The notes: generated by a model from the sequence alone, not told the origin. A stretch of 64,000 nucleotides of DNA from Methylorubrum populi (GCF_002355515.1 NZ_AP014809.1:1368001-1432000), one strand, 5' to 3'; counted from the first letter of the stretch, positions 55,369 through 64,000 are shown. Numbers and translations are program-made.

Positions 55369-57219
55369 TCAGCTGCGCAAAAGCTGCAGAACGGCCTGTT
55401 GCGCTTGATTTGCGAGACCTAGAGAGGAAGTCGCCATCTGACGCCGCACATCGAGTGCGCTGGCAGAGGCGGCAGCTTGGTTCATGTCGCCGTCAGTCAA
55501 CGCAGCAGCCCCAACGGCGAGGATGTTTGACATTGATTTCGTGAATCCGCTGCGCGTGCCGACAGTATTGTAGGCACTCGATAACTCTGATGCCTTAACG
55601 CGCAGCGCGTCGCTCGCACTCCTAAGCTGAGAAACTGCTGCCTGGAGAGATTGAGAATCCAAGAAGTTTCCGTCGATCGACGTCAGCAAGCCAAGGCCAT
55701 GTGCGCCCATCATTGCACCTGCAACGTCGGTGCTGCTGGTTCCACTCTCGTTAAAAGTCAACCGCATCGTGGCGCCCATGAGAAGGTTCTGGCCGTTGAA
55801 GCCGCTGTCACGTGCCAAGCTGGAGATTTGTTCGAGCAGACCCGCATAATCGCGTGCGAGGCTCTGGCGCTGAGATGCGCCGGGTTCCGACAGCACGGCG
55901 CCAACAGAATATGGTGCGTTTTCGTTCGTCAGAATGCGCACGCCGGTCGGTGAGGTCTCGCCAATGGGCGCCTGCACGGTGATGGTGTCAGCCTCACGGC
56001 CTGCGATCCCACGGACCACTACCTTCCCGTATGGGGACGGTTCGAGAGTGGCGATCATATCGGCAGTCGAGAGATGCGCGTTGAGCTGGTCGAGGGTGGT
56101 GACTTCGGTTGCCTCGTAGCCGAAGGGCACCGTTACGCTGCGCGCCTCGACGCCCTTACCGATCGTGTAAGTAATCGACTTTGTGTCGAGGCTCGGGCTT
56201 GGTTGATAAGTGTAGCCGTTGGGCTGCGTGAATCCCAGGTTGCTCAGCGTTGTGCCGGACCCACGAAGCTGAAATGTATCGTCATTGTCCGCAGCGATGA
56301 GCTGGAGGCGGGTGCCGGTACCATCAAGGCTCGCTGATGGAGCGGACGGTTCGGCTCTTGCGTTGATGGCGTCCCTCAGCGTTGCCGGGGAGTTGAAGAA
56401 GCCATTTGCGGGATCCGGTGGCGTGCGGAAGGTGAAGGTGACGATCGCGCCACCGTTGACCTCGTAGCTAAATGTGTCCGCTGACTGCGTTAGTGCCGGG
56501 CCCGGCTGGGTAGGGCTGATGCCGCTTCCCCCGACAGTAATGGGCCGATCACCGTCCCTCGGTGCCACCGTCGCAATGGTGCCGGGATCAGCAGATACCG
56601 TGACTATGGCATTGAAATCTCGCCTGATCCTATCCGCCAGTTCGGTCGCGTCTGAGAAAAAGTTGCCAGGTGGAGTAGGGACAGGAGATCGAGCCTCGTA
56701 GGTGATCACCGTGCCGCCAGCTTGTTGAACCTCAACAGTCTGTCCCGGCGTGGTATTTAGCGGACCAGCGATGGCCGTCTCCGTCATCACTCCGTGGAGA
56801 CCTGCGAGGTTCTGCGATCCGGAGGCGAATGCAGCAGCCGGTTGGGCCCCGACCACGTCAGCAGCCGTGTAATCACCTATTGATGGCAGGAAAGCAGGTA
56901 CACTGACGGCATCCGGGGCCGCGGCGGCTCGCGCGGTGATGCTCTGCCCCATCCTTACAAGGTTCTGGATCGCCTCGATTCCGCGGTTAGCTGCTTGCAA
57001 TGTTTGTATGCCGTTCGACAGCCCATCGAGCAGGCCGCTCAAATCGGCTCGGCGGTCTGAAAGTCCCGCGGCTGTGAAGAAGTTGACTGGATTGTCGAGC
57101 GCAGACGTAACGCGTTTGCCGGTCGCAAGGACATTCTGCGTGAGCGCTTGATGATCAGCGACGTTCTGGAGCGCGAGCAGATTGCTTCGTGTGGCTGCTG
57201 TCAGCGAGATGCTGGACAT
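55369..57219 (-). CDS. Flagellin with a large central domain
   Basis: 616 residues. The conserved D0/D1 ends are present: MSSISLTAATRSNLLALQNV and VLATGKRVTSALDNPVNFF at the N-terminus, and MSNILAVGAAALTDGDMNQ with LANQAQQAVLQLLR at the C-terminus. The centre (about residues 110-470) is an insertion of beta-rich domains exposed on the filament. Many alphaproteobacterial flagellins are near 300-400 residues, so this one is long. It forms the filament with or without other flagellins outside the window. A CtrA-type site lies 49 bp upstream of the start. Confidence 0.88.
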   Translation of the reverse strand: MSSISLTAATRSNLLALQNVADHQALTQNVLATGKRVTSALDNPVNFFTAAGLSDRRADLSGLLDGLSNGIQTLQAANRGIEAIQNLVRMGQSITARAAAAPDAVSVPAFLPSIGDYTAADVVGAQPAAAFASGSQNLAGLHGVMTETAIAGPLNTTPGQTVEVQQAGGTVITYEARSPVPTPPGNFFSDATELADRIRRDFNAIVTVSADPGTIATVAPRDGDRPITVGGSGISPTQPGPALTQSADTFSYEVNGGAIVTFTFRTPPDPANGFFNSPATLRDAINARAEPSAPSASLDGTGTRLQLIAADNDDTFQLRGSGTTLSNLGFTQPNGYTYQPSPSLDTKSITYTIGKGVEARSVTVPFGYEATEVTTLDQLNAHLSTADMIATLEPSPYGKVVVRGIAGREADTITVQAPIGETSPTGVRILTNENAPYSVGAVLSEPGASQRQSLARDYAGLLEQISSLARDSGFNGQNLLMGATMRLTFNESGTSSTDVAGAMMGAHGLGLLTSIDGNFLDSQSLQAAVSQLRSASDALRVKASELSSAYNTVGTRSGFTKSMSNILAVGAAALTDGDMNQAAASASALDVRRQMATSSLGLANQAQQAVLQLLRS

Positions 57220-57267
57220 CTTCTGTGCTTATGGTTTTCGTGTTCGACACAAGCAACCGCAGATATG

Positions 57268-57283
57268 GTTAACGTCGCGTTAA
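57268..57283 (-). promoter_or_regulatory. CtrA-type binding site upstream of the flagellin gene
   Basis: On the minus strand the bases read TTAACGCGACGTTAAC, an exact TTAA-N7-TTAAC match to the alphaproteobacterial CtrA consensus, in the orientation of the flagellin gene and 49 bp before its ATG. CtrA controls flagellar genes in this class. The plus strand also gives TTAA-N7-TTAA. Confidence 0.65.
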
Positions 57284-57398
57284 ATTAACGGTCCATTCAC
57301 CATGTCGTGTGCATGCAACCGTCGATTTTGTTGTTTCTGGAGCCGACGTAGCATCGTCGTCGCACACAAAGATGTAGGATCAGGCTGATCCAATGATG

Positions 57399-57614
57399 CT
57401 AAACGTAACCTTTGGTGCTCTGCTCGGAGGTGGGTGCCGAGCACACCGGCCCATTCGCGGGGTTGAGGCGGCCCTTCAAGGCATCGGGCCACGGATAGGC
57501 AATTACGCTCGAAGCAGCGCCCCGGTTGATCTGGGCGAACTGCACGAAGCCACCGACCTGGCAGGTGCCGTTCGCCTCGTCGCCGCCGATCGGGATGCGC
57601 TGCTGCCAGGCGGC
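57399..57614 (-). pseudogene. Gene fragment, C-terminal piece of an unrecognised protein
   Basis: A minus-strand frame from just after a TGA (57615-57617) to a TAG at 57399 encodes a compositionally protein-like piece including RIPIGGDEANGTCQVGGFV, NRGAASSVIAYPWPDALKGR and LNPANGPVCSAP. It has two cysteines and no start codon. Its balanced composition differs from random frames in this GC-rich DNA, so I take it as the remains of a real gene. Family unknown. Confidence 0.4.
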
Positions 57615-57828
57615 TCAAACCTGCTCGTTGTGCGCACGGGAGCGGTCTTGATTCAACAAACTGGCGTCCGTTGAGGGTGGGAAGCCGTCATCGGATTGTC
57701 GCCTGAAAGCCGACGTTCGGCTTATCTCAAGGTTGGTCAATGATCCGCTCGATATGCGCCTCTGAAATGACTTGCCCTCTCACCTCGACAACGAGCCTTG
57801 TGAGGGGAAGGGACCCTGCTGCAAGCTA

Positions 57829-58797
57829 CTACGGCTTCGGCTTAAACTCGACGACGCCAATCCCGGTGGTGAAAGTCACATTCGCTTTGTCCTTAGCAAT
57901 CAACTGATAGCCGACATGAGCCTCAGTTCCCGGCTTCAAATCAGAAGGAGCAGGAAGTGTGACGGAGAAATTCTGAGCCTTCGTATCTGGCTTTACGTTT
58001 AGCTTAGAGACGTCGTACTCTTCGTTTGGTATAATTTTTGAGGCTTTCAGCTCCACCGTGTAAGGAGCAGCTCCGCCCGTAATAAATCCCTCAATGGATA
58101 CGGGCGCTTGTGAGTCCGGCGGAGGCGGCTTGGTGATCGTTAAGGCGAACGGTCCTGTTTTGTCCCCGCTCGCGGACGCGGTCCCGTAGTAGAAACCTAG
58201 GATCGTGCCCAATACGCCAATGACGATAGCGAGTAGATCCTTGGACTTTCCAAATCTCTCTTCTATTTCGTTTTTGTCCATCCAGAAGAGAGACACGGCG
58301 ATAAGAAGGATGACGCCTATTGTCGTTGAACCGAAGAGGAACGTCAGCAGCCCGCGCCCCCCGTCGGCCGATATGTAGAGCGAGAACATGCGTTCGTTCG
58401 TAAGCACATAGCCGAGAAAGCTCAGGAACAACACCGTCGCGAGGGCCAGGACGGCGAGAGAAACTACGTCGAAGCTGTCGGCCGAGCTCCACTTCAGGTA
58501 GGCGCCGTATTGCTGGCCCAGGGTTGCGACGGCAATGTCCTTGTTCGGTCCGTTGCTCCCCATGACGGATCTCACGGCATCATCGAAGCCGATCTCGTTC
58601 CCGGTCAGCCCATAGGTGTCACACAGCGACTTGATCGCCGGATCGGTTTGCCGTTTCAGGTATTCGCCAAATCTGGCGGCGCCGCTGCGATGGCGCCCAA
58701 AAACAAACCCGCCTATTCCAATACCGATCACTGCAGCGACGATCAGAACGGCCCAAAACGGATGTGAGCTAAAGAGCTTCACCACATCATCCAGCAT
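57829..58797 (-). CDS. Four-helix membrane protein with a C-terminal beta domain, unknown
   Basis: 322 residues. Helices are predicted near residues 14-34 (AVLIVAAVIGIGIGGFVFG), 111-132 (VVSLAVLALATVLFLSFLG), 148-168 (LLTFLFGSTTIGVILLIAVSLF) and 185-205 (DLLAIVIGVLGTILGFYYG). The final ~105 residues (from LTITKPPPPDSQAPVSIEGF) look like an Ig-like or CARDB-type extracytoplasmic beta domain. No catalytic motif. GC is lower than neighbours and no neighbour gives a clue. An ATG at 58797 is used. Confidence 0.7.
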   Translation of the reverse strand: MLDDVVKLFSSHPFWAVLIVAAVIGIGIGGFVFGRHRSGAARFGEYLKRQTDPAIKSLCDTYGLTGNEIGFDDAVRSVMGSNGPNKDIAVATLGQQYGAYLKWSSADSFDVVSLAVLALATVLFLSFLGYVLTNERMFSLYISADGGRGLLTFLFGSTTIGVILLIAVSLFWMDKNEIEERFGKSKDLLAIVIGVLGTILGFYYGTASASGDKTGPFALTITKPPPPDSQAPVSIEGFITGGAAPYTVELKASKIIPNEEYDVSKLNVKPDTKAQNFSVTLPAPSDLKPGTEAHVGYQLIAKDKANVTFTTGIGVVEFKPKP

Positions 58798-59291
58798 GGG
58801 GCGCCTCGTAGGTAAATTCTAGCCGAAATTGACCGTCGTCCAGCTCGAATTTCGTCAGGCTCCTCGCGCAGATCCCGGAACGCCTCGGTCATCAGCTTAT
58901 CCCGGCACGCCGGAAGTAATTTTAACGAAGTAGCAGCTTTTGGCAATCCTATGGTCTAAACGCGTGTGACCTGCGGCGGGCGAGCACATCGCACTTGCGT
59001 CAGACCAACTGATTCTGGGTGGGGAACGCTCGTCAAGCAAGTCAGAGTACCGGCAAGCGGACGCTCTAAACTTCCGAGTTGGGTCGAAAGCTGCCTTCGG
59101 CAAAGCCGACGCGTGGGACCCGCCGCTTAGCCACTTCGATCAGGCGGCTCGTCCAAGGCTGAGTTGTTCCGGTTCACCCAACTCGGTGAGGCGCTGCCTC
59201 ACAAGGTGGTCAACACTGAAGCTAGAGACCCTTCATCCACCTTGCTCGAGCGCGGATCGGCTTCGCTGTTGCTGACCAGTCGGTCGCTGGC
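58798..59291. other. Intergenic stretch, nothing recognised
   Basis: No supported gene, RNA or repeat. The part adjoining 58797 should contain the promoter of the membrane-protein gene. Confidence 0.4.
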
Positions 59292-59939
59292 TCATACGGG
59301 CGAATCAGGCTCGCCCATCTCGGTGAGTTGCTGCTTCATGTGGCGGTCGAGCACTGCTGTGAGGGATCGGGGATCGACCTTGCCGGTGCTCCGATCGATC
59401 TGGATCTCTTCCGCAGCCTCAATCGCGATCCGTGCTGGCCATGCCAGCAACCCATCACGCACGACTCGGGCCTCTTCGAAGAACGCCTTCTCAGCGGCGG
59501 CCCGGTCAACGAGGGTGCCGGCCTTCACATCGAACTCCTGCTGCCTGAGCAGGGCAAGGTAGGTTTCCTTTAAGGCTCGGGCCTTCCCGAGGGTCATCAG
59601 TTTGCCGTCCACGAGGACCGTCTCCTGGCTGTCGACTTCTTCGCCGTCATTGTCTTCGTCGGGCCGTGCACCAGGTGATGCACGGTCTGATGCACGCGGG
59701 GGCGCAGGGCGCTGATCCTGATGCGCCGCGCGACCGGCACGTCTCCCAGAGCGGGTCAAGTCGATGTTGGCGGCGCGGTCCGCTAACACCTCGGAAAATA
59801 TGACCTTTTGCCCATGCGAGCGCACTAGCCCGTCCTTGATCTGGCGTGAGAGTACGCTGCGATCGATCCCCAGGCGGCGAGCGGCGGCCGAGATGGTGAT
59901 GAGGGCGTCTGACGGCGAGTCGTGCATCAAGTCGTGCAT
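59292..59939 (-). CDS. Phage terminase small subunit (Nu1)-like or related DNA-binding protein
   Basis: 215 residues. The N-terminus has a helix-turn-helix (ITISAAARRLGIDRSVLSRQ) followed by a charged linker (residues ~75-110) and a helical C-terminal domain (ALKETYLALLRQQEFDVKAG, FFEEARVVRDGLLAWPARIA) of the kind found in Nu1-type small terminase subunits and related phage packaging proteins. No large terminase gene follows. Together with the S49-protease fragment just upstream on the same strand, it marks a prophage remnant. The call is by overall pattern. Confidence 0.55.
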   Translation of the reverse strand: MHDLMHDSPSDALITISAAARRLGIDRSVLSRQIKDGLVRSHGQKVIFSEVLADRAANIDLTRSGRRAGRAAHQDQRPAPPRASDRASPGARPDEDNDGEEVDSQETVLVDGKLMTLGKARALKETYLALLRQQEFDVKAGTLVDRAAAEKAFFEEARVVRDGLLAWPARIAIEAAEEIQIDRSTGKVDPRSLTAVLDRHMKQQLTEMGEPDSPV

Positions 59940-60047
59940 CAGTTTCGAACGCTGGCGCTAGGAACGATCGGGGCCCCGACCACCCGTATAGGTTCGGAGC
60001 CCCCAGGGGCCCTGACGGGTGGGGTCGGGTTGGGGGGTGGCCGCCCA

Positions 60048-61287
60048 TCACCGCACCTGCCGCCCTGCCGCCCCCGATCGGTCCGCATTCGCTCGACGTT
60101 CGGCCGCAGCGGTGCGGGTGAGCTCGGTCAGGCTGGCGGCTTGGCTCTGGACGCGATCGGCCATGCCAGCAGCCACGGCAGCAGCACCGACCACGGCGCC
60201 ACCGCGACCGAACCCCTCACGCACCTTGGCGGTGGTCGTCTTCCGGCCTCGGGCCACGTCGGCGATGAACTGAGCTTCGATGCCGTCGAGAAGGCTGCGG
60301 ATCTCGGCGGCGCCGGCGGCATCCTCCGGATCGGGGCGCTTCTTCGGAGCATTCGAGGAGACGATCTCGATCTCCATGTTGCCCGAGGCGTCCGGCTTCA
60401 CCTGCTTGGAGACCGCGGCCACCTCGCCCACCGGACCGGCCCTGAAGGTGCCGAAGTCGAACAGGTAGCCTGTTCGGGCCGCCACCGTGAACGTGTCGCC
60501 GGAGGGCGCGGCGGTCAGGCGGTCGTTCACCACCCCCGGCCGGTCGAGGTTGTAGTTGTTGCGGCCGTAGGTGCCGACCACGTCGGCGAAGAAGTCGGGG
60601 AACGACAGCGAAGCGAAGCCGGCGCCCTGGAAGCTGTCCATGTCGATCCGGCCATTGGTCAGGCCGCGCAGATCGACGCTGGTGTTGAGGTAGTTGAAGG
60701 CGGGGCCGAGGACGAGGTTGGGCGTGGCCTGGTACATCAGGCCGGCGGTGACGCCGCCGAAGTCGGCGCTGAAGGTGTTGCCGATGGTGCCGCCTGCCCG
60801 GTTCTGAGCCGTGCGGTCGACGTTGAGGTAGGTGCCCAGAGCGAACACCGACAGCAGGCTGCCGACTTGAACTGGGATGGTTACGGGCGGGGCGGTGCGG
60901 CCCGGCAGGTCGGCTGTGAAGGTGGCGGGCACCGACATGGCCATGTTGCGGCGGCGCTCGGCGCTAAGGAAGTCGATCAGGGTCGAGGAAAACCCCAGTC
61001 CCGCGGCCTGTCCCAGCTCACCTTGGGGACCGATGGTCAGCGGGGCATTGAGCTGGTTCGCCACGTAGGCGGCGAAAATCGTGTTGGCCTTGCCGGTGAA
61101 ATGGATGTTCTCAGGAGAGATGTACTGATTTTCTAACCCTGTTGTGGCGCCGTTAGCGCTACAGGCTGGATCTTGCGCGCAGGAAATGGTGCCAGCATTT
61201 GCCGCAAATCCGTAAGCTGTCGGATTTGCGCGCAAGCGATCAGCTAGTGTGGCGAGATCGAAGAAGTGGATGTTGAGCCCTCTGTCC
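60048..61287 (-). pseudogene. Chimeric ORF: autotransporter beta-barrel fused to the end of a phage S49-type prohead protease
   Basis: From about 61287 to 60395 the frame encodes the end of a GDSL-esterase-type passenger (GLNIHFFDLATLADRL, NPTAYGF, ENIHFTGKANTIFAAYVANQ) and part of an autotransporter barrel (VGSLLSVFALGTYLNVDRTA, AGLMYQATPNLVLGPAFNY, GTYGRNNYNLDRPG, FTVAARTGYLFDFG). Near 60395 it turns, in frame, into IEIVSSNAPKKRPDP, ADVARGRKTTTAKV and GAAAVAAGMADRV, the C-terminal part of a phage S49/SppA-like protease. The barrel lacks its final strands and the passenger its start; the 5' side abuts the IS1-family element. Not likely functional. Confidence 0.7.
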
Positions 61288-61293
61288 GAAGAG

Positions 61294-62064
61294 GGTTTTA
61301 GGGCTGCATAGATGACCTATCTTCCTCGCCGAGCGCATTCGGCGGGAGGTGGGTCATGGGTCTGCAGTGCAAGCGTTGTGGCAGTGAGGAGCACGTCAAA
61401 AATGGGCTGATGCGCTCCAAGCAGCGGTATCGGTGCAAGGCCTGTGGCCTGAACTTCACCGACACGCCCGCCCGCGGCAAGCCGCTGGCCATGAAGGCCA
61501 CCGCGGTCCTGCTGTATGTCAGCGGCTTGTCGATGAACCGCACCGCCAAGCTGCTCGGTGTCTCGACACCGACGATCCAGGCTTGGCTGGAGCAGTTCGC
61601 CGCCGCCTACGCGCACAAGCCCGAGCCGGAAGGCCGGGCGGTGGTGATCGAGCTTGATGAGATGTGGCACTATGTGAAAAAAAGTCCGAGCCGCTCTGGA
61701 TCTGGAAAGCTTGGGATCGTGCTTCAGGGCAGTTGGTGGACTGGGAATGCGGCGGTCGTGACAAGGCCACCTGCGAGCGCCTGATCCAACGGCTGCAGCG
61801 CTGGCGCACCCGGCTCTACTGCACGGACGCCTACGCTGCCTACACCGCGCTGTTGCCGATCGGGCAGCACTATACGGGCAAGGACGAGACCCACAGCATC
61901 GAGCGGGACAACGCCCGGCAGCGGCATTGGCTCGCCCGCTTTCGACGCCGCTCAATCGTGGTCTCGAAAGCCAAGCGCATGGTGGACGTCAGCCTCGCCC
62001 TCTTCGCCCGTTTCGCCGGAAACTGCAGGATCAGCGACCTGCTCTCTATGCTAACCTAAAACCC
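61294..62064 (+). mobile_element. IS1-family insertion sequence
   Basis: 771 bp, the size usual for IS1. Terminal inverted repeats are GGGTTTTAGG-x2-GCATAGA at 61294 and its inverted copy ending at 62064 (CCTAAAACCC). It encodes a two-frame transposase. No 8-9-bp target duplication is visible: left flank GTCCGAAGA, right flank TCGGCAATT. Confidence 0.85.
61356..62059 (+). CDS. IS1-family transposase (InsA/InsB' by -1 frameshift)
   Basis: The first frame (61356-61784) gives the zinc finger CKRCGSEEHVKNGLMRSKQR with RYRCKACGLNF and a helix-turn-helix (LSMNRTAKLLGVSTPTIQAW). The catalytic half is in the -1 frame (from about 61664): WIWKAWDRASGQLVDWECGG, LYCTDAYAAYTALLP and HSIERDNARQRHWLARFRRR. 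The frames overlap at an A7 run (61677-61683), the standard slippery site of IS1, so a fusion of about 234 residues is expected. GGGAGG precedes the start. Confidence 0.85.
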
Positions 62065-62882
62065 TCGGCAATTTTACGGAAGGTATCCGTCATGTGTGCC
62101 TGATGTGCGAAGCCCACGGTTGCCGCAATGTCTCGAAGATTGAGCTGCCCCTCGCTGATCAACTCCTTCGCGCGCTCCACCCGCCGGATGAGAATATACC
62201 TGTAGGGAGAATGGCCTGTCCCAGCTTGGAAGGCCCGGCACAGGTGCCGGATGCTGACGCCACGCTCGTTCGCCAGCTCATGCAAGGTGATCGGCCGAGC
62301 TAAGTTGGCCTCAATCCACTCCTGCAGACGCTTCACATCCGCGGGTGCGGCAGGCTGATGCGCTGCGGTGGGAGCACTGACGGCGTCTTCCGTAAGGAGA
62401 TGATGGAGGAGCGCAGTAACTATGGCTTCGCCCAACCCCGCCCCACTTGGGTGCCCTGCCCTCACGTCGATGTGCAGAGCCCGCAAGAGATGTTCGATGG
62501 TTGGCTCGGTGCCTTGGAGGCGACGGAAGGCGCCTTCACGATAGGAGCGGCCTATGTAACGCTCGATGGCGTCTGGCTCGATCACCAGATGCAGCCCCCG
62601 CTGAACACCCTGCCAAGCGCCTACGGCTTCCTGACCCGGCAACATCATCAAAGGGTCCGTCGGGACGTCAACGAAGGCAGCGCGCGCCGACCCTCTGCGA
62701 ACCTTCATGGGGCCGCACGTCATCGAGAGGGCAATGAAAGCTTGGTGGATGTCGAACCGTCCTTCCGGCGGCACTTCGATTTCCTGGAACGCAAAGCCCC
62801 GCCAGCCTGCTCGCGCGCCACTGGTGACGATCGTTGGCTTGTCAGACAGATGCGACCACAGTTGCCGCTCCGACCCGAGCAT
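62046..62882 (-). CDS. AraC-family transcriptional regulator, C-terminus replaced by the IS1 end
   Basis: About 278 residues. The N-terminal part is a sensor domain (FDIHQAFIALSMTCGP, DPLMMLPGQEAVGAWQGVQR). The C-terminal AraC domain has both helix-turn-helix units: RPITLHELANERGVSIRHLC and LNLRDIAATVGFAHQAHMTD. The normal ending after FRK (GVTPxxYR) is missing; the frame crosses into the IS1 right end and stops after EGFRLA. Both recognition helices remain, so it may still work. ATG 62882 was chosen because GGGAGGG lies just ahead; the frame is open to 62936. Target genes are unknown. Confidence 0.8.
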   Translation of the reverse strand: MLGSERQLWSHLSDKPTIVTSGARAGWRGFAFQEIEVPPEGRFDIHQAFIALSMTCGPMKVRRGSARAAFVDVPTDPLMMLPGQEAVGAWQGVQRGLHLVIEPDAIERYIGRSYREGAFRRLQGTEPTIEHLLRALHIDVRAGHPSGAGLGEAIVTALLHHLLTEDAVSAPTAAHQPAAPADVKRLQEWIEANLARPITLHELANERGVSIRHLCRAFQAGTGHSPYRYILIRRVERAKELISEGQLNLRDIAATVGFAHQAHMTDTFRKIAEGFRLA

Positions 62883-63237
62883 AAGCGTCCCTCCCGGCGG
62901 TGACCATTCGGCCTCGTTCGTTTTATGGAAGCGCACACTCTGGCAGTATCGGGTGACGGCTCGTCAAGCTTCTCTTTGGCCAGTCAGTTCGAGCGATGCG
63001 GATTTGTTACATTGCAAACGGTCGCCGATTGCAGGCTTCAGGCTTCCATCAAGAAGTAGGCGTCGGCGTTCCAGCGACACCCTAACTCAGGGACGCGGGC
63101 ACCGATCTCAACCCGGGTTGGTCCAGCTCAGGGGTCTGGGGCGAGGTTCGCAAGCCGGACGGCCAATAAATGACCGCTTCTGGGAAGTGAACCGCTCCGG
63201 ATTTCCCGGAGGCTCCAACTCTTGAGAGTATAGAGCC
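62883..63237. other. Intergenic stretch upstream of the AraC gene
   Basis: No supported gene. It should hold the AraC promoter near 62890-63000; the remainder leads into fragments of insertion sequences. Confidence 0.4.
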
Positions 63238-63321
63238 CTGACGAAGCGCAGCACACCCTTGTCGCCTGAGGTCCGCGAACGCGCGGTCCGAATGGTGTTC
63301 GATCACCGAGGCGAGCATCCT
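63238..63321 (+). pseudogene. N-terminal fragment of an IS3-family OrfA
   Basis: The plus frame reads TKRSTPLSPEVRERAVRMVF followed by DHRGEHP, the start of IS3-type OrfA (SPEVRERAVRMVxDHRGEH). It is cut off after about 28 codons, where the inverted IS5 fragment begins. Confidence 0.7.
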
Positions 63322-63406
63322 CGCGCACCAGCGTCAGGTAGGGGGCGACCAGGGCCCACTCGCCATCGGATACATCGGAGGGATAGGCTTTCCGGGACTG
63401 GCTCAT
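63300..63406 (-). pseudogene. N-terminal fragment of an IS5-family transposase
   Basis: The minus frame starting at 63406 reads MSQSRKAYPSDVSDGEWALV and APYLTLVREDA, the typical opening of IS5-type transposases (YPSDVSDxEWALVAPYL). It is cut after about 33 codons by the IS3 fragment, in opposite orientation. Confidence 0.75.
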
Positions 63407-63818
63407 GACCCATCATCTGAGCCGACCAGCCGGAAGGTCCATAACAGCCACTAGCTTCAGAACGAGCGCAATCCACGGGGACAAGGTCAATGGAGACCCG
63501 GACCAACTCTTGGCCAGCGTATACGGCATCATACGCCATGTCTCCGTACCGCTCGGGCTTTCGACGCCGGAAAACCCGGAAATACCTTCCACACGCTGGC
63601 GCACGGTCTTCGACCATAAGCGCCGCTTCTATTTATTCAAATCGGCACTTTCACCCAACACGTTCTGGGCCGACCTGAATCAGATCGATTTCTCCAAGGA
63701 ATCGGGGAAAGTGCTGAAACTTGATCTCGGCACCGAGCAGGCCAACGTCTTCGCCGGCGATGCGACCCGGTCCTATCGCGAGTCGGAGCCTTTTCCTTTT
63801 GCTGGACTGCCGCGATAG
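63405..63818 (+). pseudogene. C-terminal remnant of a choloylglycine hydrolase / penicillin V acylase family protein
   Basis: From about 63460 the frame reads GDPDQLLASVYGIIRHVSVP, LGLSTPENPEIPSTRWRTVF and YLFKSALSPNTFWADLNQID, then AGDATRSYRESEPFPF. This is the end of the Ntn-type linear-amide hydrolase family (choloylglycine hydrolase). The N-terminal nucleophile cysteine and the first two-thirds are absent, displaced by the IS fragments at 63238-63406. Not functional. Confidence 0.7.
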
Positions 63819-64000
63819 AGCATTGCTCGGGGGCCGGTCGTGGCGTGGATCGCCCCCGTGGCCGGCGGTCCGGGAATCCGTACGGTCCGGGAGGAGTTCG
63901 GCGGCAGGATCGGTCCCGTCATCGGCGGAGCCCCTGACGCCCACCTCCCGGCCGCCGCGACGTGGGCGCGATCCGGTGCGCTCAGCGCGAGACCGGTCCG
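63819..64000. other. Window end, nothing recognised
   Basis: High-GC sequence with no family features in any frame. It may be the start of a feature that continues beyond the window. Confidence 0.35.

Overview
The window looks like a chromosome segment of a Methylobacterium/Methylorubrum-type alphaproteobacterium (Rhizobiales). The reasons are high GC, a NepR-like general-stress regulator, a DUF1521 protein of the rhizobial NopE1 type, a CtrA-type site ahead of flagellin, calcium-adhesin repeats and many decayed insertion sequences. This is inference from content; no 16S rRNA is present.

Layout. 1-5.5 kb: gpmA (5' end cut), purC, an HSL-type esterase, a NepR-like protein, PsiE and a ketopantoate-reductase-like enzyme. 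5.7-14.9 kb: a redox block on the minus strand with fpr, fdxA, a sulfonate/nitrate-type ABC importer whose binding protein appears to end in a NosL-like domain, a Crp/Fnr regulator, a HEAT protein, a ferredoxin, an AprA/FrdA-like flavoprotein and a DUF971 protein. 15-19.9 kb: a wrecked accessory region with IS701 and IS5 remnants and a LysR gene framed by a 368-bp inverted duplication. 20-32.8 kb: one gene for a ~4,270-residue secreted adhesin made of about 40 Ig-like domains, with two blocks of higher-order DNA repeats (816 bp and 810 bp). 33-38.4 kb: an IS1182 relic, a Pro/Ala-rich ORF and a complete IS21 element. 38.4-40.7 kb: an orphan response regulator and a DUF1521 self-cleaving protein.

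41.3-47.2 kb is the most interesting part. A LysM protein carries about 52 cysteines in 16-18-residue Cys-Gly-Ala-Asp repeats and is followed, with start/stop overlaps, by an unknown protein, a radical SAM/SPASM enzyme, a second unknown protein, an NTF2-like protein and a zinc-ribbon/Gly-rich membrane protein. I read it as a candidate peptide-modification system in which the radical SAM enzyme crosslinks the Cys-rich repeat protein.

47.2-64 kb: an IS1182 relic, a TctCBA tricarboxylate transporter, an orphan Cas3 HD-domain relic, tRNA-Arg(CCG) with an inverted partial tRNA beside it, flgE and a flagellin with a CtrA-type site, an unknown membrane protein, a phage-derived piece fused to an autotransporter barrel, an IS1-family element with a probable -1 frameshift, an AraC regulator cut at its end, and IS-broken remnants ending in the C-terminal part of a choloylglycine-hydrolase-family protein.
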